Positions 1 through 8,130 of a stretch of DNA of 64,000 bases are shown piece by piece (position 1 is the stretch's first letter; the number at the start of each line of letters is the position of its first letter). The notes under the pieces are model-generated. The model was not told where the DNA came from. It saw only the letters and a program-made list of their open reading frames with translations, and did not search any database. Source of the DNA: Lachnospira sp. UBA3790 (GTDB lineage Bacteria; Bacillota; Clostridia; Lachnospirales; Lachnospiraceae); the NCBI GenBank assembly GCA_002369135.1, contig DFEY01000002.1, positions 185,840 to 249,839 on the forward strand, given 5' to 3'. A program made the position numbers and the translations under genes.

Positions 1-159
1 GACGACTGTGTAAATCCATTGTCCAACCGTAGTTTCAGAGCCGATGACACAAGAGTTAGCCTGTGCTGCATCGACTTTGGACGGTGTGAACGTAATTCCA
101 GTTACCGTCATTGCAATCGCTGCAACGATTGCAGTCAGTCTTTTCAAGTTCTTTTTCAT
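1..159 (-). CDS. Exported protein, N-terminal fragment
   Basis: Only the first 53 codons are in the window; the gene runs off the left edge. The start ATG (complement of 157-159) has a good ribosome binding site (GAAAGGAG, about 8 nt upstream). The translation opens with MKKNLKRLTAIVAAIAM, a basic n-region and hydrophobic core, followed by a likely signal-peptidase site near SKVDAA. The mature part begins QANSCVIGSETTVGQW. That is too short to identify a family. The neighbouring genes encode exported transglutaminase-like and glucanase proteins, so a surface or carbohydrate-active role is possible but is only inferred. Confidence 0.7.
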   Translation of the reverse strand, partial: MKKNLKRLTAIVAAIAMTVTGITFTPSKVDAAQANSCVIGSETTVGQWIYTVV

Positions 160-193
160 CTCATTTTCTCCTTTCAAGTAAAGAACAATTCTG

Positions 194-240
194 TCCCAAA
201 AAGGGCCATAGTAACACCAATTGGGCGCACTAGGCCCAAT
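194..240 (-). promoter_or_regulatory. Structured 5' leader of the exported-protein gene
   Basis: Two GC-rich hairpins stand out in an AT-rich leader upstream of the gene starting at 159. The first is a perfect 7-bp stem (220-226 with 234-240, ATTGGGC/GCCCAAT). The second is a small CCC/GGG stem with an A5/T5 loop (195-205). The GGGCC of one and GGCCC of the other could also pair, giving alternative folds. An AT-rich promoter (TTACAT, 17 bp, TAAGAT on the minus strand) lies upstream around 255-285. I do not recognise a riboswitch class. Confidence 0.35.
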
Positions 241-351
241 GATACATATTATTGTATCTTATATCTTATAATAGTATACTTTTTTATGTAAGTGCATATA
301 TTTTAGGTCGGTATGATTTTTAGTTTCAACACGCTAAAGCGGTATAAAATT

Positions 352-388
352 AAAAAACCGCTGTTTTTTATCAAACAACGGTTTTTTT
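352..388 (-). terminator. Rho-independent terminator of the transglutaminase-like gene
   Basis: The stem (AACCG-type arm with one G-T pair, about 11 bp plus A/T extension) has a short loop and is flanked by A and T runs on both sides. It lies about 25 bp past the stop of the gene at 413-1579. The symmetry means it could also work in the plus direction. Confidence 0.8.
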
Positions 389-412
389 ATTATTATATTA
401 CGTTCATATATA

Positions 413-1579
413 CTAGATCACTTTAACTGTCGACCACTTAGAATAGTAACTCTTGCTTCCAATTTTCTTTTTTGCCCTAAATTTCACCCAATATGTAACA
501 CCTTTTCTCAATTTCTTGAATCTATACTTAGTCTTCTTAGTATTTACAACAATTGTGTACTTTTTCTTAAAATTACTTACGCCTGAGTATTTAAATTGGT
601 ATTTAGCATTCTTAATCGGCTTAAATGTTACTTTCTTTCTAGATACTTTCTTAAATTTAGGCTTTTTATTTTTAAAGTTTGCAATCTTTGTCTTTTTACA
701 AGCTTTCGCTACGGTTTTTTTGCTGTATCCCTTTGCAGCCATTGGATATTTATAATAGAAAGAATAGCCATTATACTCCTTCCATCTAGCGTGTCCTTTG
801 AAGGAGTCACCCTTTAAGAAGTAGTCATAGTCTTTCTTTGCATGAGTCAAAGTAGAATCCCATGTAGAATCAACATTGTAATAGTAGTTTCCAAGTTTAA
901 CAATGTTCCAGCCGTGACTTGTTTTGCTAAATGTAGATTCTCCAGCAATCACTCTAGAAGATATACCTAGTGTTCTGTAGAATTTATATAAAAGTGTTGC
1001 ATATCCCTGGCATACTGCTTTCTTTCCTATCAATGCTTGGTATGCTGAATAATACTTAGTATCATCTGATGATGCATTCTTTGCATAAGATACATTCTCG
1101 CATACGTAATCATATACTTTCTTTATTTTGTCGTATGTAGATGTCTTATTAGTAAATTTGAAATCCTTTATTACACTATTCACTTTTTTGTCTAGAGTAT
1201 TTCTCTGCTTAACTGTAGTTAAATACTCTATATTAAGTATGAATGTATAATAATAGTAGGAACCTGATTTAACTGCAGAATAATCTGTGGCAGTTTCATC
1301 TACATCCCATCTCATAAAATCGCCTTGATTAGGATTGGCAGTTTCCGCATATATTACTCTCTCTAATTTTTCAAAAAGACTTTGTGGATCTGCGCTTTTA
1401 CTCTTGATTTTTGCTACTACCCTAGATTTATGCTCATATACTTTGTCGCGCGCTTCTACTCCCACCTGTTTATACGACTTGTATGAAGCTTTGTTTATGG
1501 CCGCTTCAGTATTGATAGCCGGTACCACTGGCAGCAACATAACAACCATTAAACTAAAGGCTACTATTTTCTTAAACAT
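413..1579 (-). CDS. Exported transglutaminase-like protein with Lys-rich Fn3-like tail
   Basis: This is an exported protein of 388 residues. Residues 1-27 form a signal peptide (MFKKIVAFSLMVVMLLPVVP). A transglutaminase-like core covers roughly 150-260, with a candidate Cys-His-Asp triad: C190 in KKAVCQGYA, H222 in SHGWN and D237 in YNVDSTWD. The C-terminal ~90 residues are very lysine-rich and end in a fibronectin-III-like pattern (YWVKFRAKK, YYSKWS) shared with the GH16 and GH25 proteins in this window. The start at 1579 is chosen because it follows AGGGGAAATT and leads straight into the signal peptide; a start at 1630 would put 17 odd residues in front. Bacterial members may be peptidases or cross-linking enzymes; the substrate is unknown. 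Confidence 0.8.
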   Translation of the reverse strand: MFKKIVAFSLMVVMLLPVVPAINTEAAINKASYKSYKQVGVEARDKVYEHKSRVVAKIKSKSADPQSLFEKLERVIYAETANPNQGDFMRWDVDETATDYSAVKSGSYYYYTFILNIEYLTTVKQRNTLDKKVNSVIKDFKFTNKTSTYDKIKKVYDYVCENVSYAKNASSDDTKYYSAYQALIGKKAVCQGYATLLYKFYRTLGISSRVIAGESTFSKTSHGWNIVKLGNYYYNVDSTWDSTLTHAKKDYDYFLKGDSFKGHARWKEYNGYSFYYKYPMAAKGYSKKTVAKACKKTKIANFKNKKPKFKKVSRKKVTFKPIKNAKYQFKYSGVSNFKKKYTIVVNTKKTKYRFKKLRKGVTYWVKFRAKKKIGSKSYYSKWSTVKVI

Positions 1580-1650
1580 AATTTCCCCTTTTGACCTATA
1601 ACAACTTTGAAGCTCTTCGAATAATTTCAAAGAGCTTCATTTTATTGTTA

Positions 1651-3456
1651 TTATTTCTTTACTTTTCTCTTGTACTTAGATTTGAATTTTTCTCCACCGT
1701 ATTTCCAGATTCTTGTCATCTTGTTTGGTACCTTCTTGTTGTATGTGAATTTCTGGTCATCATATCTCTTAAGTTTAAAGTGAATATGACTTGGTGTTAC
1801 TTCAATCTGTGTTACTCTATTCTTTCTACTGATAACTGTATCGAAGCCCAACTTCTTATTATTTTTATCAGTTATGCTGAGACACATGTCACCTTTATAC
1901 AAAACTTCTTTGATATAAATGCGATAAGTTTTCTTTTTACCCTTAACCTTTCCATGGTGTTTCCATAGTCCAAGCCAAGTCTTAACCTTGCGATCAAACT
2001 TAAGCATCTTATCATTAAGTCTGGCTGCCTTTGGATAACCCTTTGATATCTTACTTAGCAAGTCGGATGCTGCAGCAATATTTCCCTTTGCCGCGATAGC
2101 TTTCGCCTTGTTGTAAATTACTTCGTTTAGGTTCTGTTCTTTTGTAAGTTTTGCAACCTTGTTGTATACTTCAATACCTTTTTTGTATTTTTCTTTACCA
2201 ATAAATTGCTTAGCATACTCGTATCCGTACTGTGCATACTGTGCTTGATATGTCTTTGGATCTTTTGAGTAAACATTTTGAATAGAGTCCCAAGCATCTT
2301 TGTAGTTTCCTTTTACAAAGGACACTTGCGCAAAACCTGCACTGGCTTTGTTTGCCAAGTTAATATCTGATGCAGAGTCAGCACTCTTTTTAAAGTAGTT
2401 ATAAGCGTCATCAATTTTATTTTCCTTTAACGCTTCCTCACCTCGATAATAATCTAGGAATGAATTAGCTACCTCACCATACTCTGAATTTGAATCAGCA
2501 TCATAGGCTTTCTGGAAATTCTTTTTAGCCTTTTCCTCGTCACTCTTCTTTAGATAATCTAGTCCAATATTGTAATAGCACTCTGCTTCATAGTCTTCAC
2601 TCTTTAAGAATCCATTTAGATCGTCAAACTCTTTAGCAGCCTGCACATACTTTTCGTCTTTTAATAATTTCTTTGCTTTTCCATATTGAAGATTAGGAAT
2701 AAAGAATGAAACCACCGATAGTACAATCAAAATAACAACTGCAATTACTACTCCCATTGCTATTTTGAATCTCTTCTTAACTAGCACTTCACGTTTCTTA
2801 ATAGAATCTTCTCTGCTCTTCTTTCTGTCTTCGTTCTGCTTTGCAGCTTCGAACTTTTTGTAAGCATCATTTAGTCTATCGTCAGAATCTTTGTACCAGT
2901 GAATCTTTTCTAAGATACCTATACCCTCAGAGATATGCTCAGAGTCATCTGACTGCACATAGTTTAGTGCCGCCTTGTAAGCATCCTCATACTCTTTGAG
3001 TTTTTCCTCGGCAAATTCCTCAATATCTTCAATGTCGCCCTCTGGTTCTAAGATAGCATCAGCCTTTTCCCAAACGCGGCCATCTTCAAAGACAACTCTA
3101 TCCAAGCGAACTTTAAAATCGTTCGCGTCTTTGTTATCGATAGTAAGCTTTGCCACGCCTTTAGTGGATAAGTACTTCTGACCGAGAGCTTTGTAGGAAT
3201 GATCAATCTCATCCACATTGCCTTCTAGGTCTTTTGCGATTACTGTTAGATATACATCTCTGATAGTCTCTGGGAAAATATTAGTAAACTTAAGATTAAC
3301 TCTGTTCTTGTTGCTTACCTTGTCATTTTCCAAAACACCTTTTTCCACGATGATTGGTGAACCATGTGTCCAAAGGTTCTTTTCAAACTCTAGCAGAGTA
3401 GTATATCTACCCTCGTCTACTTCTTTCTTTGAATTAGATTCTTTCTTATCACTCAT
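1651..3456 (-). CDS. Membrane-anchored TPR protein with cytoplasmic N-terminal domain
   Basis: The protein has 601 residues and I cannot assign a characterised family. Residues 1-135 look like a beta-rich domain of the kind found in Clostridia stress and surface proteins. Residues 140-230 are charged and helical. A single membrane segment lies at about 232-254 (MGVVIAVVILIVLSVVSFF). After it come several TPR-like helical pairs to about 480 (YVQAAKEFDDL, DYLKKSDEEKAKKNFQKAY). A basic beta-rich C-terminus ends in YKRKVKK. There is no signal peptide, so the N-terminus is likely inside and the TPR part outside. The gene sits 21 bp after the GH16 gene and 71 bp before the transglutaminase-like gene. 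It may be a surface scaffold for these enzymes (inference). Confidence 0.7.
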   Translation of the reverse strand: MSDKKESNSKKEVDEGRYTTLLEFEKNLWTHGSPIIVEKGVLENDKVSNKNRVNLKFTNIFPETIRDVYLTVIAKDLEGNVDEIDHSYKALGQKYLSTKGVAKLTIDNKDANDFKVRLDRVVFEDGRVWEKADAILEPEGDIEDIEEFAEEKLKEYEDAYKAALNYVQSDDSEHISEGIGILEKIHWYKDSDDRLNDAYKKFEAAKQNEDRKKSREDSIKKREVLVKKRFKIAMGVVIAVVILIVLSVVSFFIPNLQYGKAKKLLKDEKYVQAAKEFDDLNGFLKSEDYEAECYYNIGLDYLKKSDEEKAKKNFQKAYDADSNSEYGEVANSFLDYYRGEEALKENKIDDAYNYFKKSADSASDINLANKASAGFAQVSFVKGNYKDAWDSIQNVYSKDPKTYQAQYAQYGYEYAKQFIGKEKYKKGIEVYNKVAKLTKEQNLNEVIYNKAKAIAAKGNIAAASDLLSKISKGYPKAARLNDKMLKFDRKVKTWLGLWKHHGKVKGKKKTYRIYIKEVLYKGDMCLSITDKNNKKLGFDTVISRKNRVTQIEVTPSHIHFKLKRYDDQKFTYNKKVPNKMTRIWKYGGEKFKSKYKRKVKK

Positions 3457-3477
3457 TTTCCTAAACTTCCTTAAAAA

Positions 3478-4641
3478 TTATTTTTTAACTTTTTTGCTCT
3501 TCTTAGCACTCCACTTACCGTAAAGTTTTGCGCCGTTAACTTTCTTATAAGCTCTAGCCTTAACCCAATACTTAGTATTTTTGTCTAGACCTTTAATTGT
3601 TAGTTTTACTTTCTTTGTATTCTTCTGCTCGTAACCGTCAAAGGATTTGCTGTCGCACCATCTTACCTGGTATCCTGCTACCCCTTTAATCTTTTTAAGT
3701 TTTACGATTAGTTTTCTTTTCTTCTTATATTTAAGTGATTTAATCTTTGCCTTTGCCGGCTTAGATACTGTAGTTGGTTTTACTGTTGGTTTAACTGTAG
3801 GCGCTGGAGCTCCATCCTGATAATAACGAACATAGTCTACATTCATTGTTAGAGGAAGTGTTCCTGAAGGTGGTTCGCCACCAGCTAAGTTTCCGCCTAC
3901 GGCAAAGTTAAGTAGGATATGATAGTCATCGTTCAATACTGACCTGTCACCATCGCCCACATCTGTCGTCTTGAAATAACCATATTCTTTACCATTTAGA
4001 TAGAAACTAAGTTCTTCTCCATTTCTATAAACACCATATGTGTTCCAACCTGTCTTGTCATATCCTTCTGGATTAGTTTGACTATATTTATAAACATCCG
4101 CTCCAGTTGGACTAGGGAAGTGAATAGTTCCCTGTGCGTATGAAGCAATATTAAATGATTCTTCTATGTCTATCTCACCACAAGCTGGCCATGTTTTTCC
4201 ATTGTTTCCAAGCATCCAAAATGCTGGCCAAATACCTTGAGCTGAAGGAATCTTCATTCTTGCTTCAACATAACCAAGACCAACAGATACTTTTGCTTTG
4301 TTATTATCTCCGTCCCAAGTTCTAATACGGCCTGATGTATATTTCTTTCCTGCTATGTTTTCGTTTTTAGCTGTGATAGAAAGCATACCATCGCCCACAG
4401 TTACATTCTGAGCTCTGTACCACTGCTTTTCGTTATTGCCCCAGCCTGGAATTCCATACTGGCTACCATCACCTGTCTGGTATTCCCAGTAGTCCTGGTT
4501 TAGTGCATTTCCATTAAATTCATCACTCCATACAATATGCATATTTTTATAATCAATGTTAGATGGAGTATCTGCCATAACAATCGCACTCATTCCAAGT
4601 GTAAATGTTAATGTTGCTACCAATAGTAATAATTTTTTCAT
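3478..4641 (-). CDS. Exported GH16 endo-beta-glucanase with Lys-rich Fn3-like module
   Basis: This is a glycoside hydrolase family 16 enzyme of 387 residues, probably a laminarinase/lichenase-type endo-beta-1,3(4)-glucanase acting outside the cell. A signal peptide (MKKLLLLVATLTFTLGMSAI) is followed by the GH16 jelly-roll domain at about 28-287. It carries the signature GEIDIEES, with E156 as nucleophile, D158 as helper and E161 as acid/base. A short Thr/Pro/Lys linker (PTVKPTVKPTT) leads to a lysine-rich Fn3-like module of about 90 residues ending KKSKKVKK. The start at 4641 follows AAGGAGGACACCTAT; an ATG 33 bp upstream has no ribosome binding site and would spoil the signal peptide. Substrate choice cannot be read from the sequence. 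Confidence 0.88.
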   Translation of the reverse strand: MKKLLLLVATLTFTLGMSAIVMADTPSNIDYKNMHIVWSDEFNGNALNQDYWEYQTGDGSQYGIPGWGNNEKQWYRAQNVTVGDGMLSITAKNENIAGKKYTSGRIRTWDGDNNKAKVSVGLGYVEARMKIPSAQGIWPAFWMLGNNGKTWPACGEIDIEESFNIASYAQGTIHFPSPTGADVYKYSQTNPEGYDKTGWNTYGVYRNGEELSFYLNGKEYGYFKTTDVGDGDRSVLNDDYHILLNFAVGGNLAGGEPPSGTLPLTMNVDYVRYYQDGAPAPTVKPTVKPTTVSKPAKAKIKSLKYKKKRKLIVKLKKIKGVAGYQVRWCDSKSFDGYEQKNTKKVKLTIKGLDKNTKYWVKARAYKKVNGAKLYGKWSAKKSKKVKK

Positions 4642-4718
4642 ATAGGTGTCCTCCTTGCTTAAGTCCGTCCTCACAATTTCCTATATATATTGTAAATAAC
4701 AAAGTTTATGAAAATTTG

Positions 4719-5324
4719 CTATTTATCAAGTTCTTTTTTGATTGCTTCAAAGAAACTGTCGTAGTCTTCGAAGGCCTCGTACTGTGGATAGTCTTTCTTT
4801 AGCTGATCTGTAGTTCTAAACAAAAAGCCTGCCTTACTAGCTAAAATCATATCGATATCATTGTAACTATCGCCTGCTGCTATAGTCTCAAATCCCACAG
4901 ACTGTAGTGCCTTAACCGTTGAAAGCTTAGACTTCTCACATCTCATCTTGTGACTTAGAATCTTTCCATCTTCTGCCACCTCTAGTGAATTACAGAAAAG
5001 TGTAGGATATCCTAACTTTTTCATAAGTGGCTTTGCAAACTGTGTGAATGTATCACTTATGATGATTACCTGCGTGATTTCCTTTAACTTTTCTAGGAAT
5101 TCTTTGGCGCCGTCTAATGGGTCAATTCCTTCTATTACTTCTTGGATTTCTTTTAATCCAAGTCCATGTTCATTCAATATATTTATACGGTACTGCATAA
5201 GCTTATCATAATCAGGCTCATCTCTAGTTGTGCGCTTAAGTTCCTCAATACCTGTATGCTCAGCAAAAGTAATCCAGATTTCTGGAACTAATACTCCTTC
5301 TAAGTCTAAACATACTACATCCAT
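4719..5324 (-). CDS. thrH: ThrH-type phosphoserine phosphatase / homoserine phosphotransferase
   Basis: A HAD-superfamily enzyme of 201 residues. It begins MDVVCLDLEGVLVPEIW, almost the textbook ThrH opening, where the first Asp of DLEGV is the phosphorylated nucleophile. Later motifs fit: IIISDTF (motif II) and AAGDSYNDIDML-like (motif IV, AGDSYND). ThrH of Pseudomonas dephosphorylates phosphoserine and can move the phosphate to homoserine. The start at 5324 has an AGGAGTAAC site; the longer reading frame to 5474 encodes no conserved residues. The gene is divergent from the P-type ATPase and has a long hairpin in its leader (5339-5383). Confidence 0.88.
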   Translation of the reverse strand: MDVVCLDLEGVLVPEIWITFAEHTGIEELKRTTRDEPDYDKLMQYRINILNEHGLGLKEIQEVIEGIDPLDGAKEFLEKLKEITQVIIISDTFTQFAKPLMKKLGYPTLFCNSLEVAEDGKILSHKMRCEKSKLSTVKALQSVGFETIAAGDSYNDIDMILASKAGFLFRTTDQLKKDYPQYEAFEDYDSFFEAIKKELDK

Positions 5325-5338
5325 TGTTACTCCTATCC

Positions 5339-5383
5339 GCTTTAAGGTAATTTTGCACAAAATTAATACACTTATCTTAAAGC
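5339..5383 (-). promoter_or_regulatory. Long hairpin in the thrH leader
   Basis: Just upstream of the thrH ribosome binding site there is a nested inverted repeat: outer arms GCTTTAAG (5339-5346) and CTTAAAGC (5376-5383), inner arms AATTTTG (5349-5355) and CAAAATT (5358-5364). In the thrH transcript it would form a stem ending about 6 nt before AGGAG. It could be a translational control element or a DNA operator. There is no T-run, so it is not a standard terminator. Confidence 0.45.
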
Positions 5384-5496
5384 ATAAGTCCGTTTTTCTT
5401 CTCATATAAATATAACAAAATATGGGGGTTTCTTCAATGTATTCAAAGATGAATTTTTTGTGTTTTTTGTTCATTTTATATTGATTTATATTTTTT

Positions 5497-5510
5497 CTAG
5501 TTTAAACTAG
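5497..5510. promoter_or_regulatory. 14-bp perfect palindrome before the P-type ATPase start
   Basis: CTAGTTTAAACTAG is a perfect palindrome ending 5 bp before the ATG at 5516. It occupies the place where a ribosome binding site would be, and no other Shine-Dalgarno sequence is visible. It could be an operator for a dimeric regulator, or part of a leaderless or structured start. Function is inferred from position only. Confidence 0.4.
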
Positions 5511-5515
5511 TTAAT

Positions 5516-7891
5516 ATGCAGAATAATTTTGATCAAGAGATTCTTGATCCAGCTAATTTCAATAATGGACTGACTGATGATCAGGTTAGGGACCGCATTA
5601 ACCGCGGTCTTACAAACGAGCAAGTTGATAGTAATACACGTACAGTAGGCCAGATTGTTGCCTCTAACGTGTTCACTTACTTTAACTTGGTCTTTGCTGT
5701 GCTAGCTGGTCTTCTTATTTTGGTAGGTTCATTTAAGAATTTGACGTTTCTTCCTATTATTATAGGAAATACTTTGATTGGTATTGTCCAGGAGCTTCGT
5801 TCGAAGAAGGTTTTGGATAAATTAAATATGCTAAATGCTCCGCACACGAAGGCTATTCGAAATGGCCGCGAGGTTATGGTGGATTCTGTTAATTTAGTGC
5901 AGGATGATGTTGTTGTCTTTGAAGCGGGCAATCAGATACCGGCGGATGCCATTGTTATAGAAGGAAATGTTTCAGTTAATGAATCTCTCTTAACAGGTGA
6001 GGCCGACGAAGTAGCAAAAGCTGAAGGTGATCAGCTTATGTCTGGTTCATTTATCGTGTCTGGTACATGTAAAGCTAGACTTGATAAGGTGGGCAAGGAA
6101 TCATACATTTCGCAGCTTACACTCGAGGCTACAAAGACAGAGAAAAAAGAACAGTCAGAGATGATTCGTTCTCTAGATAAATTGGTCAAGGGGATTGGTA
6201 TTGTGCTTATTCCTATCGGCATTATTATGGTTGTTCAGCAGTTCTTCTTCAACGGTGCTACTTTCCAGAAGAGTATCGAGGGAATGGTTGCTGCTGTACT
6301 TGGTATGATTCCAGAGGGATTGTACCTGCTAGCAAGTATCGCTTTAGTTGTCAGTACTATGCGCCTTGCAAAGCAAAAGGTATTGCTTCACGATATGAAG
6401 TGTATTGAAACTCTAGCCAGAGTCGATGTTTTGTGCGTAGATAAAACTGGTACTATCACTGTTCCTGATATGGAAGTGAGCGGTTTTAAGCTTATGGAAT
6501 CCAAAGACAAAGACGAATGCTTCTGGCTTTTGAGCGACTTCTCTTCTTCTATGGCGAACGATAATGCCACAATGGATGCCATGAAGAAATACTTCAACGG
6601 CAAAGACGTAAAGAAAGCGGATGAGGTGTTCTCATTTTCATCTGCATACAAATATAGCGCTGCAAAGTTTGGCGAAGACAGCTACGTGCTGGGCGCGCCT
6701 GAGTTCATTTTGAAAGAGAAATACGAAGACTATGCAGAGGATATAGAAGAATACACCGACAAAGGATACCGCGTGGTTGTCTTTGGTAGGTACGATGGCG
6801 AGCTGGATGGGCAGGCATTGAAGCAGGCGGTCAATCCACTTTGCTTTGTATTCCTATCAAATGCTATTAGAGCCGGAGCTGAAAACACATTTGCATACTT
6901 TGCTAGATGTGGTGTAGAACTAAAAGTTATATCTGGAGACAACCCTAGAACTGTTTCCGAGATTTCTATAAAAGCAGGAATTGAGCATGCTGACAGATAT
7001 ATCGATGCTTCTACTTTGAAGGATTATGATGATATCTACGAAGCTATCCAAGAGTACACAGTCTTTGGACGTGTTACTCCTGAGCAAAAGAGATTGTTTG
7101 TACAGGCTCTTCAAGAACAAGGACGAACTGTTGCTATGACTGGTGACGGTGTAAACGACGTGCTTGCTCTTAAAGATGCGGACTGTAGTGTGGCTATGGC
7201 CAGCGGTTCAGATGCTGCCAGCAACGTAGCTCAGATTGTACTTTTGGATTCAGACTTTTCAAGAATGCCTTCTGTAGTACTAGAGGGACGACGCGTTGTA
7301 AACAATATTCAGCGCTCTGCTTCTCTATTCTTAGTGAAGAACATCTTCTCACTACTAATGGCATTGATGGCAATGATTTTTGTTTGGGAATATCCACTAG
7401 AGCCATCACAGATTTCTTTGGTGGGCGCATTCACTATCGGTATTCCATCATTTATTTTGGCGATGGAGCCAAACAAGAATCGAATACGTGGCCATTTCTT
7501 GACGAATGTATTCCTTAAGGCTTTGCCGGCGGGACTTACTACATTTATAGTTATGGGTGGTTTTGTATTCTTCTGCTACGAATTTAAGGTGGGTACTACT
7601 AACCTATCATCTGCCTGCACTATCATTATGGCGATTGTTGGATTTATGATCCTTTACAAGATTGCATCGCCTATGACAAAGTGGCATGCAGTTTTAATCA
7701 TCGCTTTAATAATCGGATGTATAGCAACCATGATTATATTTAGAAATCTATTCTCAATGCATATGGTTACAGATTATAGAACGATTATGTTGTTTGTAAT
7801 CTTTGCTATTTGTACAGAGCCAATATTCCGGTACTTGTATCAGTTGTGTAGTTTCATTCAAAAGAAGGTTTCTAGCAGGTATACAAGATAA
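5516..7891 (+). CDS. HAD-IC P-type cation-transporting ATPase (CtpE-like)
   Basis: A polytopic P-type ATPase of 791 residues. The actuator-domain loop LLTGE is at about 158-162, the PEGL kink in TM4 at 266-269, the phosphorylated Asp D309 in DKTGT, the nucleotide-binding LGAPE at 392-396, and the hinge GDGVND at 543-548. A cluster of membrane helices follows to the C-terminus. The general look (short N-terminus, MIPEGL, six C-terminal helices) matches the CtpE-type group; mycobacterial CtpE is linked to calcium uptake, but the ion here cannot be read with certainty. No clear Shine-Dalgarno sequence precedes the start, where a palindrome sits instead. It is a single gene on plus, followed closely by tRNA-Trp with its own promoter. 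Confidence 0.85.
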   Translation: MQNNFDQEILDPANFNNGLTDDQVRDRINRGLTNEQVDSNTRTVGQIVASNVFTYFNLVFAVLAGLLILVGSFKNLTFLPIIIGNTLIGIVQELRSKKVLDKLNMLNAPHTKAIRNGREVMVDSVNLVQDDVVVFEAGNQIPADAIVIEGNVSVNESLLTGEADEVAKAEGDQLMSGSFIVSGTCKARLDKVGKESYISQLTLEATKTEKKEQSEMIRSLDKLVKGIGIVLIPIGIIMVVQQFFFNGATFQKSIEGMVAAVLGMIPEGLYLLASIALVVSTMRLAKQKVLLHDMKCIETLARVDVLCVDKTGTITVPDMEVSGFKLMESKDKDECFWLLSDFSSSMANDNATMDAMKKYFNGKDVKKADEVFSFSSAYKYSAAKFGEDSYVLGAPEFILKEKYEDYAEDIEEYTDKGYRVVVFGRYDGELDGQALKQAVNPLCFVFLSNAIRAGAENTFAYFARCGVELKVISGDNPRTVSEISIKAGIEHADRYIDASTLKDYDDIYEAIQEYTVFGRVTPEQKRLFVQALQEQGRTVAMTGDGVNDVLALKDADCSVAMASGSDAASNVAQIVLLDSDFSRMPSVVLEGRRVVNNIQRSASLFLVKNIFSLLMALMAMIFVWEYPLEPSQISLVGAFTIGIPSFILAMEPNKNRIRGHFLTNVFLKALPAGLTTFIVMGGFVFFCYEFKVGTTNLSSACTIIMAIVGFMILYKIASPMTKWHAVLIIALIIGCIATMIIFRNLFSMHMVTDYRTIMLFVIFAICTEPIFRYLYQLCSFIQKKVSSRYTR

Positions 7892-7899
7892 TATTTTAT

Positions 7900-7929
7900 T
7901 TGACAATACTCTTAGATTTGTGATATAAA
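7900..7929 (+). promoter_or_regulatory. Promoter of tRNA-Trp
   Basis: A consensus -35 TTGACA (7900-7905) and a -10 TATAAA (7924-7929) are 18 bp apart, with a TGn extension directly before the -10. Transcription would begin about 7936, some 16 nt before the tRNA. Confidence 0.75.
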
Positions 7930-7951
7930 TATCTAGTGCGTTTTAACGCTT

Positions 7952-8022
7952 AGGGGCGTAGTTCATCGGTAGAATAAGAGTCTCCAAAACTCCAGAGGTG
8001 GGTTCGATTCCTACCGCCCCTG
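7952..8022 (+). tRNA. tRNA-Trp (CCA anticodon)
   Basis: A 71-nt cloverleaf can be drawn by hand. The acceptor AGGGGCG pairs fully with CGCCCCT. The D arm is GTTC/GAAT. The anticodon arm is AGAGT/ACTCC (one A-C mismatch at the top of the stem) with loop CTCCAAA, giving anticodon CCA. The variable loop is AGAG and the T arm GTGGG-TTCGATT-CCTAC. The discriminator base is G, as expected for Trp. The 3' CCA is not encoded. Confidence 0.95.
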
Positions 8023-8026
8023 CTAT

Positions 8027-8060
8027 AAAGAAGTTATCGAAAAGATAGCTTCTTTTTTTA
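8027..8060 (+). terminator. Terminator of tRNA-Trp
   Basis: The stem GAAGTTATC / GATAGCTTC (one G-T pair) with a 5-nt A-rich loop is followed directly by a run of seven T. It starts about 5 nt after the tRNA. Confidence 0.85.
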
Positions 8061-8062
8061 TT

Positions 8063-8116
8063 AAAAGAAAAAGCAGTGTACTCACTTGAATCGTTCGTAC
8101 ATCTGCTTTTTCTTTT
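8063..8116. terminator. Bidirectional hairpin with conserved 15-nt loop (copy A)
   Basis: A long stem lies between convergent tRNA-Trp and radA. Left arm AAAAGAAAAAGCAG (8063-8076) plus TGTAC pairs with GTACA, a bulged T (8102) and CTGCTTTTTCTTTT (8103-8116). The A-rich and T-rich flanks would let it stop transcription in both directions. The loop is TCACTTGAATCGTTC. A second hairpin at 44167-44225 has the loop TCACTTAAAATCGTTC and also a bulged T on the 3' arm. Loop conservation is not needed for a terminator. Confidence 0.75.
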
Positions 8117-8130
8117 AAAATTAAATAATA

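Noticed and set aside
8063..8116. Second terminator used only for tRNA-Trp
   Set aside because: The tRNA already has a strong terminator at 8027-8060. The hairpin better serves convergent radA or both strands, and its loop is conserved elsewhere.
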